Shown here: positions 9,624-17,985 of the stretch, piece after piece
Numbering within the stretch: the first letter of the stretch is position 1
How the letters are laid out: every line of letters starts with the position of its first letter
Source: Leptodesmis sichuanensis A121
Lineage (GTDB): Bacteria; Cyanobacteriota; Cyanobacteriia; Leptolyngbyales; Leptolyngbyaceae
DNA length: 64,000 nucleotides
NCBI RefSeq assembly: GCF_021379005.1
Contig: NZ_CP075171.1
Location: 4,898,001-4,962,000, forward strand
Direction of reading: 5' to 3'
Notes under the pieces: model-generated
Told to the model about the DNA's origin: nothing
What the model saw: the letters and a program-made list of their open reading frames with translations, nothing else
Databases searched by the model: none
Made by a program: the position numbers and the translations under genes

Positions 9624-9806
9624 ATGATTGAGCCTGATCCGAACAGCCTGAAATGGACTCCTGAAGCAAAAGCCAAGTTCAAAAACATCCCTTTCTTTGC
9701 CAGAACTCAGGCCCGGGAACGGATTGAGCACCTGGCACGGGAAGCGGATTTGGATACGGTAACTGCTGAAATCGTGGAGCAGGCAAGGCTGGAATTTGGC
9801 CAATAA
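9624..9806 (+). CDS. PCP reductase-like (PF08369-type) small protein
   Basis: A 60-residue protein that matches the small domain found at the C terminus of light-independent protochlorophyllide reductase subunit B (PCP_red family). The key run is [17 protein letters not shown], then [17 protein letters not shown]. Stand-alone copies are frequent in cyanobacteria and their role is not established. The ATG at 9624 places the conserved LKWTPEAK at the usual distance from the start. An in-frame ATG at 9594 would add ten residues, and neither has a clear ribosome site. The next gene is convergent. Confidence 0.75.
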   Translation: MIEPDPNSLKWTPEAKAKFKNIPFFARTQARERIEHLAREADLDTVTAEIVEQARLEFGQ

Positions 9807-9810
9807 TCAC

Positions 9811-10002
9811 TTAAGTCTCTAGCCAATCAAAAATCTGCTCTAGTTCTTCCAGAGAAACCAGGCCATACTGCCACAGGATCATTGGGAGTGGGCCGGGATC
9901 CTGTTCGCTATGGCGGAGGGCAATTGCGATCGACGTGGCAGAAAGGTCTAGCTCTTCCTGCAAGAAGGTAATGAGTTGAGTGGTGTTGCGGTTAGATTCC
10001 AC
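9811..10002 (-). CDS. DUF2949 small conserved protein
   Basis: A 63-residue cyanobacterial protein of the DUF2949 family. Visible landmarks are LITFLQEELDLSATSIAIALR, EQDPGPLPMILWQYGLV and the C-terminal LEQIFDWLE. It is mostly helical, without a signal peptide or cysteines. The function is unknown. It lies convergent to the PCP reductase-like gene with a 4-bp gap, and the IS66 element is inserted upstream of it, about 120 bp from its start. Confidence 0.85.
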   Translation of the reverse strand: MESNRNTTQLITFLQEELDLSATSIAIALRHSEQDPGPLPMILWQYGLVSLEELEQIFDWLET

Positions 10003-10131
10003 GATCTCTGCAAGAACTCTTATGTCATTCCGTTAAACCACAACCTGCCAAAATTGGCTCTAAAGTTTGGTTACGTATTCTTACAGATTTTTATGAATTG
10101 AATAGATTTAGAGTGATTAAAGCAGTATGAC

Positions 10132-10146
10132 GTAACTACTCAGGCT
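10132..10146. repeat. IS66 left terminal inverted repeat
   Basis: GTAACTACTCAGGCT, identical to the complement of 11683-11697. The 8-bp target duplication AGTATGAC lies directly outside it at 10124-10131. Confidence 0.95.
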
Positions 10147-10223
10147 TAAAAAAATCACTACTTTTTGAGAATTGTCATGGAAGTCAGCTATTGTAATCCA
10201 GACACAGGTCACAGAGGCCTAGC

Positions 10224-11693
10224 ATGAGCCAATCAAAGCGTTTCCTGCAACTGAGTGAAGCCGAGATCCGGTCTATCTACGCCCAGGGAGAAGTGGCCGT
10301 CGTGAGTTTAGTCACCCAGTTACTGGAGCGCCTCAACAGCCTGGAAGCCGAAGTCAAAGAACTGCAAGGGCGTTTAAGCAAAGATAGTCGCAACAGTAGT
10401 AAACCACCCTCAAGTGATGGGTTTGGCAAACGCACCAACAGCTTACGTCGTAAAAGTGAAAAGTCATCCGGGGGTCAAGCCGGTCATCAGGGACAAACCC
10501 TCGAATGGCGGAGAGAACCGGATGTCGTAGAGCGGCACCGAGTCGAAGTGTGTCGTGGGTGTGGCAGCTCATTAGCAACAGTAGCCGCGGAAGAGGTTTT
10601 AGCGCGTCAAGTGTTTGACCTGCCGCCGATAGAGCTAAAGGTAAGCGAGCATCAAGTCGAAGTGAAAAGTTGCCCCCATTGTGGCCAGGTGAACCAGGGG
10701 AGTTTTCCACCCGAGGCCGCCACAGTGGTTCAGTACGGTCCCCGCATCAAGGGAATGATGGTGTATCTGATGGAAGGGCAATTATTGCCCTCAAATCGAG
10801 TCTGTGAGACCCTCAGAGATCTGGTAGGGGTGATGGTCTCAGAAGGCACTCTCTACACCAGTCGAGAGCAGTGTTTTGAGGACCTCACCTCCATCGAGTC
10901 AGCGATTCAGCGAGCCATCCAGGACTCGGATGTGGTTCACTTCGATGAAACCGGGCTGCGGGTCAATCAGTGTCTGTGGTGGCTGCACGTGGCGGCAACC
11001 GATGGGTTGACCTACTACTTTGTGCATCCTAAACGGGGTCAGGCGGCGATGAATGAGATGGGGATTTTGCCGGAGTTTAGGGGCCATGCTGTCCATGATG
11101 GCTGGAAAAGCTACCAGGGTTATGAGTGTGAGCATGTCCTATGTAATGCCCATCACCTCAGAGAGTTGCAGTTCATCCTAGAGCACTATGGTCAAGCGTG
11201 GGCCTTTCAGATGAGCCTACTGTTGGTGACTATTTACCACTGGGTTGAGACCCTCAAGGCTGAGGGTAAAAGCGCCTTACCCTCGGCAGATTGGGTTGCC
11301 TTTGAGGCTCGTTATCAAGCCATCTTGAAGGAGGGATTTGCGGCAAATCCGCTCCCTGCGCCTGTTAAGACCAGAGCCAGGAAACGCGGACGACCCAAAC
11401 GCTCTCCCCCACGCAACCTGCTGGAGCGTCTCCAGCAGCATCAAGGGTCGGTGCTCAGTTTTATGCAGGATTTCCGTCTCCCGTTTGACAACAATCAGGC
11501 CGAACGGGATCTGCGCATGATGAAACTGAAGCAGAAAATTTCGGGTAGTTTTCGTTCTGAGGATGGGGCTAGACAGTTTTGTCGCATCCGGGGTTACCTG
11601 GCGACCTTGCGCAAGCAGGGGCTGAATGTCTTGGATGCTCTGTTCAACCTGTTTGCTGGTAACCCTCAATCACCCTTGCCTCAGCCTGAGTAG
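10224..11693 (+). CDS. IS66-family transposase
   Basis: A 489-residue transposase. The N-terminal helical region (LLERLNSLEAEVKELQGRLS) is a leucine-zipper-like segment, followed by DSRNSSKPPSSDGFGK, a hallmark of the family. A zinc-finger-like region has CRGCG and CPHCG pairs (about residues 110-160). The DDE catalytic core is visible as HFDETGLRV, VHDGWKSYQGY with NAHHLREL, and the glutamate-containing NNQAERDLRMMKLKQKISG. The frame is uninterrupted and its TAG stop (11691-11693) lies inside the right terminal repeat. The enzyme is predicted to be functional. Confidence 0.95.
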   Translation: MSQSKRFLQLSEAEIRSIYAQGEVAVVSLVTQLLERLNSLEAEVKELQGRLSKDSRNSSKPPSSDGFGKRTNSLRRKSEKSSGGQAGHQGQTLEWRREPDVVERHRVEVCRGCGSSLATVAAEEVLARQVFDLPPIELKVSEHQVEVKSCPHCGQVNQGSFPPEAATVVQYGPRIKGMMVYLMEGQLLPSNRVCETLRDLVGVMVSEGTLYTSREQCFEDLTSIESAIQRAIQDSDVVHFDETGLRVNQCLWWLHVAATDGLTYYFVHPKRGQAAMNEMGILPEFRGHAVHDGWKSYQGYECEHVLCNAHHLRELQFILEHYGQAWAFQMSLLLVTIYHWVETLKAEGKSALPSADWVAFEARYQAILKEGFAANPLPAPVKTRARKRGRPKRSPPRNLLERLQQHQGSVLSFMQDFRLPFDNNQAERDLRMMKLKQKISGSFRSEDGARQFCRIRGYLATLRKQGLNVLDALFNLFAGNPQSPLPQPE

Positions 11694-11697
11694 TTAC
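11683..11697. repeat. IS66 right terminal inverted repeat
   Basis: AGCCTGAGTAGTTAC, the perfect complement of the left end. It includes the transposase stop codon and is followed by the second AGTATGAC copy at 11698-11705. Confidence 0.95.
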
Positions 11698-11783
11698 AGT
11701 ATGACAAATAGATAACTCTATATGTAGAGTCACCTTGGGGCTATAAATATTTATCAATCAAGATTTATTAATATTGGGAATAA

Positions 11784-12749
11784 TTACCGTTTTTTACGAG
11801 GCATGACCCCGCTTAATTTCAAAACATCCGCAAAGGTAGAACAATAAGTCGGCATACCAAAGGAACCAGGGGTAATGGGATTTTGGTGAATAAAATGCCG
11901 ATACTTCATAGCAAACCGATCCCATGCCTCTACTTTAATTCTCAGAATGGCAAAAATCAGATCGAGTAAGCGTTGGGTCAGGGGGATGCGGAAATAGATC
12001 GGCTTATTGAGATAAGCACAGGCTTCCTCGATCGCCTGGTCTGCGGTGATCGCCGGATTCCCTAATACCAGTTCATGCGGCTCATCCTCTAGCAGAGGAT
12101 GCTCCAGAAAATACCAGACCAATTGGGCAATGTCCTTGGCATGAATGTAATGGAAGCTGCCATCAATACTGAAAAAACGCAGCAGATTGATCCACTTGGA
12201 TTCCTTGGCAATGCCTTCCGAAATATGAGAATAGGGCTTTTGTGCGTCCCCCCCCAGCAGCAACGTGGGAAATAGGGTAACTATCTTGGGCGCGATCGCC
12301 AGTTTACTGAGTTGGCGAAAACAGACATATTTAGAGCGCACATAATCCGTGCCGATATCTCCAGCCTCTTTCAGGAGTTGATTCTGACGATCCAGGATGC
12401 TGGCTGTAGAGAAGTAGAAGACCTGTTCACACACCTCTGGATCTAACAGATTCAACAGGCGAATCGTTTTTACCACATTGACATCAAAAACCTCCTGCGG
12501 CCCACCCCAGGCCGTCGCTGCCAAAATCGCACAATCCATTGTCTTCAGGAGATCGCTGAATTGCTCAATCTCCCGCATATCTCCCTGCAAGACAGTAATC
12601 CCCGGACGAGCTTCGTAGTCAATTCTCAGCTTGCCTGGGTTCCTGACCAGCAGAAACAAATCATGATTCGTTTCTTGAATGAGGGTTTCGACCAGGTAGT
12701 GACCAACACAGCCACTGGCACCAGTCACGAAAATCCGTTTGGATGTCAT
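11784..12749 (-). CDS. NAD(P)-dependent epimerase/dehydratase-family protein (extended SDR)
   Basis: A 321-residue Rossmann-fold protein. The cofactor motif IFVTGASGCVGHYLVETL (GxxGxxG) is at residues 5-22. A partial catalytic pattern is seen as YFSTASILD and later DYVRSKYVCFRQL (YxxxK). A distinct C-terminal part (residues 230-321) is rich in aromatic and basic residues and ends PRKKR. Substrates of this subgroup are typically nucleotide sugars or related hydroxy compounds, but none can be assigned here. It lies upstream of hemE on the same strand with no obvious functional tie. The ATG at 12749 begins directly with the Rossmann strand. Confidence 0.8.
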   Translation of the reverse strand: MTSKRIFVTGASGCVGHYLVETLIQETNHDLFLLVRNPGKLRIDYEARPGITVLQGDMREIEQFSDLLKTMDCAILAATAWGGPQEVFDVNVVKTIRLLNLLDPEVCEQVFYFSTASILDRQNQLLKEAGDIGTDYVRSKYVCFRQLSKLAIAPKIVTLFPTLLLGGDAQKPYSHISEGIAKESKWINLLRFFSIDGSFHYIHAKDIAQLVWYFLEHPLLEDEPHELVLGNPAITADQAIEEACAYLNKPIYFRIPLTQRLLDLIFAILRIKVEAWDRFAMKYRHFIHQNPITPGSFGMPTYCSTFADVLKLSGVMPRKKR

Positions 12750-12908
12750 CGGGAGCTTAGGATGGATAGCAAGTTTTGGGTTTCAGGTTGGATTCATAGG
12801 ATGGGATCTGAGTTAAGAGGTATCGGATTTTATGCTTTCTCCCCTCTTCAGTGTCCGACATCCTATACCAACCACATTAACCTTGATCCGTGACATCAAT
12901 GCCAAACC

Positions 12909-13967
12909 CTAGGCGAGAATCAATTGATTCACATGCTTGGCCGTCTCAAAGAAAAAGGCTGCATTCTCTTCGGGGGTGTTTGGCAGAATACCATGTCCCA
13001 GATTCAAAATGTGTTTTGATCGACCTGCTTTGCGAATCGTATCCAGGATGCGATCGCGAATGAACTCTTTAGAACCGAACAGCGCACAGGGATCCACATT
13101 GCCTTGTACTCCGATATTGGCTCCCAGGCGTTGACGGGCTTCAGCCATATCCACCGTCCAGTCCACGCTGACAATATCCACACCGGACTTGCCCATCCGC
13201 TCCAGCACCCCGGCACTGCCACTGATATATAGGATCAATGGAGTATCAGGATGAGTTTCCTTCACCTGTTGCACAATCCGTTGCTGGTAAGGCAGGGCGA
13301 AGGTGTCGTAGTCTTGAGGACTGAGTTGACCTGCCCAGGAGTCAAACATTTGCACTACCTGAGCACCGGAATCAATCTGGTAGCGAACATAAGTGGCGAT
13401 CGCATCCGCCAGCTTACCCAGGAACTCGTGCAACATGGCTGGTTCATTAAACGCCATGCTTTTGATCACGGTGTAATCTTTGGAACTTTTACCCTCGATC
13501 GCATAGGCAGCCAGCGTCCAGGGAGCACCGACAAACCCCAACACAGTCGCCTGATTCCCGACTTCCTGCCGCAGGGCTTGCAGAATCTGGCGGATGAAGG
13601 GCAGGGACTCTTCTGGATCAAAGGGGCGTAACTGACGAATTTGTTCCAGCGATCGAATAGGCGGATCAATAATTGGCCCCCGACTTTCCACGATGTCGAA
13701 GGGAATCCCCAATCCTGGCAGGGGGGTAAGAATATCGGAGAAAAGAATCACACCATCGGGTTGAAATGCCCGGAATGGTTGCAGAGAGATTTCGATCGCC
13801 AGTTCTGGCTTCTCTGAGCGATCCCGGAAAGATGGGTAGCGATCGCGCAAGTCCCGGTAGACTTTCATGTAGCGGCCAGCCTGACGCATCATCCACACGG
13901 GCGGGCGCTCCAAAATTTCACCCCGAGCCGCTCTTAACAGGTAAGGAACCTGGGTTGACCCAGTCAT
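12909..13967 (-). CDS. hemE: Uroporphyrinogen decarboxylase
   Basis: A 352-residue cytosolic enzyme that removes four carboxyl groups from uroporphyrinogen III to give coproporphyrinogen III, on the shared route to heme, chlorophyll and bilins. Signatures are [20 protein letters not shown] (residues 21-40), FSDILTPL and the [16 protein letters not shown] segment. The C-terminal [18 protein letters not shown] is also intact. Family length is about 350. The upstream DNA contains a copy of the dispersed ~73-bp hairpin repeat 135 bp from the start codon. Confidence 0.97.
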   Translation of the reverse strand: MTGSTQVPYLLRAARGEILERPPVWMMRQAGRYMKVYRDLRDRYPSFRDRSEKPELAIEISLQPFRAFQPDGVILFSDILTPLPGLGIPFDIVESRGPIIDPPIRSLEQIRQLRPFDPEESLPFIRQILQALRQEVGNQATVLGFVGAPWTLAAYAIEGKSSKDYTVIKSMAFNEPAMLHEFLGKLADAIATYVRYQIDSGAQVVQMFDSWAGQLSPQDYDTFALPYQQRIVQQVKETHPDTPLILYISGSAGVLERMGKSGVDIVSVDWTVDMAEARQRLGANIGVQGNVDPCALFGSKEFIRDRILDTIRKAGRSKHILNLGHGILPNTPEENAAFFFETAKHVNQLILA

Positions 13968-14102
13968 TTACGTATCCATCCTAGTTCGTTAGGTGCATTC
14001 GTTAGCTTACCATCCCAGGATTACCTTTAACCCAGAAGTCGGAGTTTTGCGCTACTTTTCTCATGCCGGGATGCTTCTGCTGAAAAACTCCAGCTTCTAG
14101 AG

Positions 14103-14175
14103 TTAAACCTTTCCAAGCCCAGAACCGTCGTTGCTCTGATCGGAAAACGACCGTTCTCTAGCTGGACTGGGTTTA
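14103..14175 (-). repeat. Dispersed ~73-bp hairpin repeat, copy A
   Basis: Read on the + strand it begins TTAAACCTTTCCAAGCCCAG and ends CTCTAGCTGGACTGGGTTTA. The outer arms (TTAAACC/GGTTTA), middle arms and inner arms (AACCG/CGGTT, TTTTC-like) pair around a short loop. It overlaps the stop codon of the TPR gene. It is listed on the minus strand because the GACAAGG-type end points toward hemE. A smaller hairpin (GGAGTTTT...AAAACTCC, about 14040-14092) lies alongside. Confidence 0.7.
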
Positions 14176-14664
14176 GCTCAGGGAAAACGTACATTCCAGG
14201 ATCAACCGTTGATTCTCCAGGGAGTAGGGCTGCACCGCTAAGGCTTGTTGGAAGGCTTGAATCGCTGCCTTGTAATTGCCCAAGGCCATGTGGCACAGTC
14301 CCAAACCGTGTAAAGCGCCAAAATGAATGGAATTCAGCCGGATCACCGCTTCACAATCGGCGATCGCCTCCAGATAATGGCCCTGAATGTAGTGCAGGAC
14401 GGCCCGTCGATTCCAGGCTTCGGCAAAGTCAGGATGTTTTACCAGCAAGGTATTTAAGATGTCTTCAGCCTTGTCAAAGTCTCGGAGTTCTAATAAGATT
14501 TGCGCTCGCCGGAGGGTTTCTAATCCCACCAACCCCTTTTGCTCAAACCACATCCGCCATAATTCACGAGTGGCGCGATCGCGAACAACCTCGTCGGCAT
14601 TCTTTAAGTCATCGAGCAATACGGAAACAGGTGACTCGTTCATAGCATTATTCAGGAAATCCAT
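14173..14664 (-). CDS. TPR-repeat protein
   Basis: A 163-residue soluble protein. After a helical N terminus (VSVLLDDLKNADEVVRDRATRELW cut short here) it carries about three tetratricopeptide units: LLELRDFDKAEDILNTLL, AEAWNRRAVLHYIQGHYLEA and LGLCHMALGNYKAAIQAFQ. Such repeats bind other proteins. A short version of this layout is common in cyanobacteria, with unknown partners. The TAA stop (14173-14175) is supplied by the end of hairpin repeat copy A, so the repeat inserted at or fixed the 3' end of the gene. A second repeat copy lies upstream. Confidence 0.8.
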   Translation of the reverse strand: MDFLNNAMNESPVSVLLDDLKNADEVVRDRATRELWRMWFEQKGLVGLETLRRAQILLELRDFDKAEDILNTLLVKHPDFAEAWNRRAVLHYIQGHYLEAIADCEAVIRLNSIHFGALHGLGLCHMALGNYKAAIQAFQQALAVQPYSLENQRLILECTFSLS

Positions 14665-14826
14665 CGTTGCCTGGAGACTGTTGACTCTGTTATGGGAATA
14701 ATTTCAGCCTCTAGTTATTTTGTAACGGCTATCCCCTCATGACCAGTTAATTCACAGACTCTTGCTCAATTCACCGCAGATTTACGGTTAACTTTGTAGA
14801 GACTTCATAAACCTGAGTCGTGAGTT

Positions 14827-14901
14827 TTAAACCTTGTCCAAGTCCAGAACCGGAGTTTCTCCGATCGGAAAACGACCGTTCTCTAGCTAGACTGGGTTTA
14901 A
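14827..14901 (-). repeat. Dispersed ~73-bp hairpin repeat, copy B
   Basis: On the + strand it begins TTAAACCTTGTCCAAGTCCA and ends CTCTAGCTAGACTGGGTTTA. It has the same arms and bulges as copy A. It lies between the TPR gene and the alpha/beta hydrolase gene, with its GACAAGG end toward the TPR gene start (163 bp away). Confidence 0.8.
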
Positions 14902-14928
14902 GTTAATTCCTCGTCGAGAACTTAAAGC

Positions 14929-15777
14929 TCAGAACTTAAAACTTTCCCTTTGAGGATGGCGCTGCAACCAATCATCAATATTTGAGAGAACTGTTTGGGG
15001 AATTTCCCAGGGGAAAAGATGGGCAGTATTGGGGTAGCAGTGCCATTCGGCATTGGGAAGCAAGTGAGCCGTTTCCTGACTGGATGCGGCGGTAATGTGG
15101 CGATCGCATTCTCCCGCCAGAACCAGACAGGGACATTGGATTTTTCCCAGATCAGGCAGACGATTGTACCCCTGCCGAATCGCTTTAAACAGGGCGCGAG
15201 TCGCCAAGCGTGAGGTTTGTAAGTAAGCAGGCATGGCCGCTGCCGCTAAATACTGGTACGTCTCTGGAGTGTGTTGTTGCACCAGATAGCGGTAAAGCGA
15301 TCGCTTGCCAAACTGATCAATATTCCATTGCCAACCGGGACTGAGACGATTGAGCACTGAGGCTAACCCGGTGTAGAAATTATCCTGCCAGCTAATCGGC
15401 GGATGGTTTCCCCAGGGACGAGCAGACGTGGCCACTAGAATCAGCCCACTGACTCGTTCGGGAAATCGCAAGGCCATTTCGATCGCCAGAATGCCCCCCA
15501 GCGACCACCCCAAAATCAGACATTGCTGAATCTGCCGTTGATCCAGCAACGCCTTCAGATCCACCAGATGATCAAGCATCTCAAACTCTGCCGTCGTCTG
15601 GCTACCGCCATACCCCCGCAGATCCGGCGCGATCGTCTGAAACCGTTGCGATAAATGCCGGGTAAATACAGTCAGGCTCTGCCCAGAGCCAGGATGACCA
15701 TGCAGACAGAGAATCGGAAATCCCTGCCCCTGAGTCATTACATTGAGCGCGATCGGGGAAGCAGCAACTTGAGACAC
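14929..15777 (-). CDS. Alpha/beta hydrolase
   Basis: A 282-residue hydrolase of the alpha/beta fold. The oxyanion region is LCLHGHPGSGQS (residues 23-34), the nucleophile elbow is GWSLGG (Ser near residue 95), the acid is in LAGECDRHIT and the histidine in PNTAHLFPWE. All three catalytic residues are therefore present. No signal peptide is seen, so it is cytoplasmic. The start appears to be a GTG at 15777, though an internal ATG before GQGFPILCLHG is possible. The substrate cannot be assigned; esters and C-C hydrolases are candidates. Confidence 0.8.
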   Translation of the reverse strand: MSQVAASPIALNVMTQGQGFPILCLHGHPGSGQSLTVFTRHLSQRFQTIAPDLRGYGGSQTTAEFEMLDHLVDLKALLDQRQIQQCLILGWSLGGILAIEMALRFPERVSGLILVATSARPWGNHPPISWQDNFYTGLASVLNRLSPGWQWNIDQFGKRSLYRYLVQQHTPETYQYLAAAAMPAYLQTSRLATRALFKAIRQGYNRLPDLGKIQCPCLVLAGECDRHITAASSQETAHLLPNAEWHCYPNTAHLFPWEIPQTVLSNIDDWLQRHPQRESFKF

Positions 15778-16005
15778 AAACCATCCTGACCTGAAATCCC
15801 TACCCCTCCATTATTACGATTCCTGCCCTTACCCACCCACTCCCCCACTCCTCCACCTCTCCACCCAAACTCCCCAATGGTTACTCACAAAATCCTCTAT
15901 ACTTTTGCCTCCTTCTATTCCAGTACAATCAAACAAAAGCAGATCCGGCTCATTGCTTAGCCAGAGACCTGACTGCTGTGCCACCCACAAGGATTAATCT
16001 GAGGT

Positions 16006-16476
16006 ATGTCAGAAGAAACTCCCGCTAAAGAAGCACCTCCCGCTGCCCAAGACGCTAAACCAGCAGCCAAACCCAAGAAAGACAAGCCGCCTGCGTTAGA
16101 AGATAAGCCCTTTGCTGACTTCATCCAGCAAGACTTTTTACCGGCCTTGAAGAAGGGGATTGAAGAGCAGGGCATCCCATCCGTTGACCTGTCTTTTGAA
16201 AAGCGCAAGGTGAATGTGGTGGGTTTCAGCCAGATGCCAGAATGCTGGCAGGTGATTGGCCGTTGGAGCAGTGGCTATAAGCAAACTCGCGAGTTTAATC
16301 TCTACTTCTTTGATGAAAACATTAACGGCGCAAAAGGGTTCTCCTATGCCGAGAGCGGCAGCAAACCCAGCACTCTCGAATCCTTCCGCATTGACGAACG
16401 CAAGTCAGACTTAAACCTGCTCGTCTTCTGGACGCTGCAACGCCTGAATGCCCAGAAATGGCTGGTGAGAAATTAA
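16006..16476 (+). CDS. DUF2996 family protein
   Basis: A 156-residue cyanobacterial protein of the DUF2996 family. The first ~35 residues are low-complexity Ala/Pro/Lys (KEAPPAAQDAKPAAKPKKDK). The folded domain begins at KPFADFIQQDFLPALKKGIE and includes FSQMPECWQVIGRWSSGYK and the C-terminal LLVFWTLQRLNAQKWLVRN. The function is not established. No membrane segment is visible. Single gene flanked by a divergent hydrolase and a decayed transposase. The ATG at 16006 is preceded by AAGGA. Confidence 0.85.
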   Translation: MSEETPAKEAPPAAQDAKPAAKPKKDKPPALEDKPFADFIQQDFLPALKKGIEEQGIPSVDLSFEKRKVNVVGFSQMPECWQVIGRWSSGYKQTREFNLYFFDENINGAKGFSYAESGSKPSTLESFRIDERKSDLNLLVFWTLQRLNAQKWLVRN

Positions 16477-16643
16477 GTAACCCAAGTTGCTAGTTATTCG
16501 GGCCTACACTCTCGAAATCACTCTCCCGAACCAGTGGTTCGTCAATCTTAATTTTGTGAGTTGAGGGGAAGATGGAGAGGCCATCAATTACCTACAACTC
16601 CATTGCCACAGATTTCCCTGCACTGTGGGGCACTGCCTGTCGG

Positions 16644-17275
16644 TCAGGCTCGTTGGACGTTGCGAATACTAGCCGCCACAGCCGTCGAGTTAGAGATCGT
16701 TCCGGCAATTGGCCACGAAACAGTGCATCCAGTGATTTGGATGCAGGCTTGCACTGGCTCAAACAGCGATTTCAGCGCCGCCATTTTATTCACCAACGTC
16801 AATGCCCGTGATTCGGCCTCTACAGCGTCAATCCTATCGTGCAGTTTGAACACAATCGGTCCTGTTTGCTGTGCCGATTGTGTTCCCAACAGGACTGCCA
16901 AAGCACTGCAATAGTGGCCTTGTATCCATTCCGATTTGCTCACATCTGCCGATTCTTGGTGCAGTCTCTTGCCCCCTGGCATTTTGCGCCCTTCCTTACC
17001 CACTTTGATGCCATCTTGCACATATAGACGTTGGCCTTGCAATCGCTCCACAAATCGATGCTTGCTCAGTCATGTTCCCCACTGAGCACACAACCTGTCC
17101 ACGCAGAATGCCCTGGAATCGAATCAATGCAAGGCCTGATGATAGTAGCCTTCGCCCAACCCCAAAGCCTTGAGATAACTGGTCACCGCTAGCGGCGGCG
17201 TGCTCAATACCAAGCCCCAAAACAACAGCACAAACCACTCGAAGGTCGCTTTAAGGTCAATAAAAACTCTACCCT
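16644..17275 (-). pseudogene. Decayed DDE-type transposase
   Basis: Read on the minus strand in one frame, the sequence begins near FEWFVLLFWGLVL, passes YLKALGLGEGYYHQAL, then meets a TGA (about 17121-17123) where tryptophan would fit (LHW*FDS context), and a second TGA (about 17070-17072) in GT*LSKH, also a likely tryptophan. It continues with RLYVQDGIKVGKEGRK, PGGKRLHQESADVSK and ALTLVNKMAALKS. This is the N-terminal and middle part of a DDE transposase family common in cyanobacteria. No start, no C-terminal catalytic part and no clear ends were found, so it is a truncated relic. Confidence 0.75.
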
Positions 17276-17361
17276 ATTCTTTTAGTCTCCAGCTTCTTTC
17301 CCCAGATCAGAATATTCAAAGTCAATATTGCATAAGGCTCAATATTAAAGCTCAGCATTAA

Positions 17362-17397
17362 ACTGATGATTGACTTTGATGTAGTCAATTCATCAGT
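17362..17397. promoter_or_regulatory. Imperfect palindrome, candidate operator
   Basis: ACTGATGATTGACT at 17362-17375 and AGTCAATTCATCAGT at 17383-17397 are complementary apart from a one-base bulge, with a 7-base centre. The size suits a dimeric regulator such as a LysR-type protein, but a relic of the neighbouring transposon is also possible. Confidence 0.35.
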
Positions 17398-17721
17398 TCA
17401 AGGATCAGATTATTTATCTGCTCATTCGAGTTTTAGATAAACTTTACTGGCAAAAATAATTCTTTTTACTCTGCGATCGCACCCAGCACCTGGTGCCGTT
17501 TCAATTAACCTGCTGTGCGTGAATCCAATTTGCAAGCAGTCTATTCTCACTCCCAGGTTTGGGAGAAGGGATTGGGGGATGAAGATAGACTTTTATGAAT
17601 GGTATGTATAAATGTATTCGTTCCTTTAAAAGTTGATTACAAACCTTAGAAGACCAACGTTTTGTTATAGGTGAAATTCATGTACTTAATTATCTTTTTC
17701 AATAGACGGCTCAAAAGCCTG

Positions 17722-17751
17722 TTGACAAGGCTATACAGTGATTTTTTAAGA
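17722..17751 (+). promoter_or_regulatory. Candidate sigma70-type promoter for ndhF3
   Basis: TTGACA at 17722-17727 and TTAAGA at 17746-17751 are separated by 18 bases. This would give a 5' leader of about 225 nt that includes hairpin repeat copy C. Confidence 0.4.
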
Positions 17752-17881
17752 TTTTTGTGGTGCATGAGCCAACATTTTGAGCATTGAGCATGGTAGATAA
17801 TTATTAAATTCAAGATTGAGAAATACGAATACTTAACGGCTCAGAAGATTTCTCTCTCTGAGAGATGTTTTTTATGGTCGC

Positions 17882-17953
17882 AAACCCAGTCTGGCTAAAG
17901 AACTGAAGCTTTCCTGTCAAAGAACTCCAGTTCTGGATTTGGACAAGGTTCAA
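17882..17953 (+). repeat. Dispersed ~73-bp hairpin repeat, copy C
   Basis: It begins AAACCCAGTCTGGCTAAAGA and ends TTCTGGATTTGGACAAGGTT plus CAA. It is more diverged than other copies. It ends 32 bp before the ATG of ndhF3, and so would lie within the leader transcript just ahead of the ribosome site. Confidence 0.75.
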
Positions 17954-17985
17954 TTTCTTTCCTAACCCCCGCGAGGTGATTGTTG

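Larger units (their letters stand above)
10132..11697 (+). mobile_element. Intact IS66-family insertion sequence (1566 bp)
   Basis: The element is bounded by perfect 15-bp terminal inverted repeats, GTAACTACTCAGGCT at 10132-10146 and its complement at 11683-11697. They begin with GTAA, as IS66 ends usually do. The flanks carry an identical 8-bp direct repeat, AGTATGAC, at 10124-10131 and 11698-11705. Eight bases is the duplication expected for IS66. Only a tnpC-type transposase is present, without tnpA or tnpB, so it belongs with the short single-gene members (ISBst12-like). Intact ends, frame and duplication indicate recent transposition. It sits in an intergenic region and disrupts no visible gene. 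Confidence 0.95.
17276..17985 (+). promoter_or_regulatory. Long leader/regulatory region upstream of ndhF3
   Basis: About 700 bp without a gene. It holds an imperfect palindrome at 17362-17397, a promoter-like pair at 17722-17751 and hairpin repeat copy C at 17882-17953. NDH-1MS genes are usually controlled by the LysR-type repressor NdhR/CcmR and induced at low CO2, so the long region fits a regulated promoter. The regulator gene is not in the window next to it. Confidence 0.5.

Noticed and set aside
16572-16811. Plus-strand frame opposite the decayed transposase
   Set aside because: No family resemblance; it is the complement of relic DNA.
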